Source: Candidatus Kapaibacterium sp.
GTDB lineage: Bacteria > Bacteroidota > Ignavibacteria > Palsa-1295
Assembly: GCA_025450975.1 (NCBI GenBank)
Contig: JANWLI010000092.1
Span: 1-5,937 of the forward strand
DNA: 5,937 nucleotides
Reading direction: 5' to 3'
The notes under the pieces were generated by a model that was given only the letters and a program-made list of their open reading frames with translations, was not told the origin of the DNA and did not search any database. Position numbers and translations under genes: made by a program. This document shows positions 5,572-5,937 of the stretch, one piece after another; the stretch's first letter is position 1; each line of letters begins with the position of its first letter.

Positions 5572-5937
5572 GCTGGCAGACTGCGTGGGCGGCGACTCCT
5601 TCTTCGCGCCCGACCAGCCCGATCTTTTCACTTGTCGTTGCCTTTACCGATACCTGATCGATCCGGATCCGAAGCGCCTCGGCAATATTTGACCGCATTT
5701 GGTCGATGTGGTCCCGGAGTTTCGGGCGTTCGAGGACGACGGTCGAATCAATATTGACAATGTCCATCTGGCGGGTTTCGAGGATCTGGCCGACCCGGCG
5801 CAGGAGTTCGATGCTGCTGATGCCCTTATTGGCAGGGTCAGTATCCGGGAAATGGAGGCCGATGTCTCCGGCCGCGATGGCGCCCAGAAGGGCGTCCATA
5901 ATGGCGTGCAGGAGGACGTCGCCGTCCGAATGGGCAA
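5558..5937 (-). CDS. ispF: 2-C-methyl-D-erythritol 2,4-cyclodiphosphate synthase (5' end cut off)
   Basis: IspF converts CDP-methylerythritol 2-phosphate into the 2,4-cyclodiphosphate with release of CMP, in the MEP pathway of isoprenoid precursor synthesis. It works as a zinc-dependent homotrimer. The visible 125 residues start at AHSDGDVLLHAIMDALLGA, which matches E. coli IspF from A33, and include the zinc ligand equivalent to H42. Next come GDIGLHFPDTDP and, near the C-terminus, VSVKATTSEKIGLVGREEG, the nucleotide-binding and trimer-contact region. The other zinc ligands (D8 and H10 in E. coli) lie beyond the right edge. The end is complete; a full length near 157 is expected against 159 in E. 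coli. An internal ATG at 5897-5899 is not the start, since conserved sequence continues upstream of it. Fusion to IspD cannot be excluded from this window. Confidence 0.96.
   Translation of the reverse strand, partial: AHSDGDVLLHAIMDALLGAIAAGDIGLHFPDTDPANKGISSIELLRRVGQILETRQMDIVNIDSTVVLERPKLRDHIDQMRSNIAEALRIRIDQVSVKATTSEKIGLVGREEGVAAHAVCQLSRR

Noticed and set aside
5644..5937. Open frame shifted relative to ispF on the minus strand
   Set aside because: The conserved IspF frame runs through to the window edge; this is its out-of-frame shadow.

Overview
The window looks like chromosomal housekeeping DNA of moderately high GC from a bacterium of the Bacteroidota/Chlorobiota (FCB) side, perhaps an Ignavibacteria- or Kapabacteria-like lineage. 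This placement is an inference. It rests on a DUF4412-type secreted protein, an RNase G/E with a long insertion in its S1 domain, and the lack of convincing Shine-Dalgarno sequences before the starts. No mobile element, CRISPR array, tRNA or rRNA is visible.

Layout from left to right. A short unknown ORF (+, ending at 240) meets head-on the end of an unknown membrane-anchored protein gene (-, 237-821). That gene is coupled through an ATGA overlap to a complete RNase G/E gene (-, 818-2734), which has an acidic insert and a Gly/Arg/Asp repeat tail. Positions 2735-3388 hold about 650 bases with no recognisable gene but many inverted repeats. Next is a compact small-type SRP RNA (ffs, -, about 3389-3489) with its own terminator. 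A secreted DUF4412 protein gene (-, 3538-4206) lies just upstream of it. A 168-base divergent spacer separates that gene from a 12-TM MFS transporter (+, 4375-5571). The transporter's end overlaps by 14 bases the end of ispF (-, 5558 to the right edge, start missing).

The recognisable genes belong to separate core processes: RNA processing (RNase G/E), membrane-protein targeting (SRP RNA), isoprenoid precursor synthesis (IspF), efflux (MFS) and an envelope protein of unknown role. Only the RNase and the 194-residue protein are convincingly linked, by translational coupling. I found no clear new multi-gene system. The least explained parts are the hairpin-rich 2735-3388 gap, which may hold a structured RNA, and the unknown protein coupled to the RNase.
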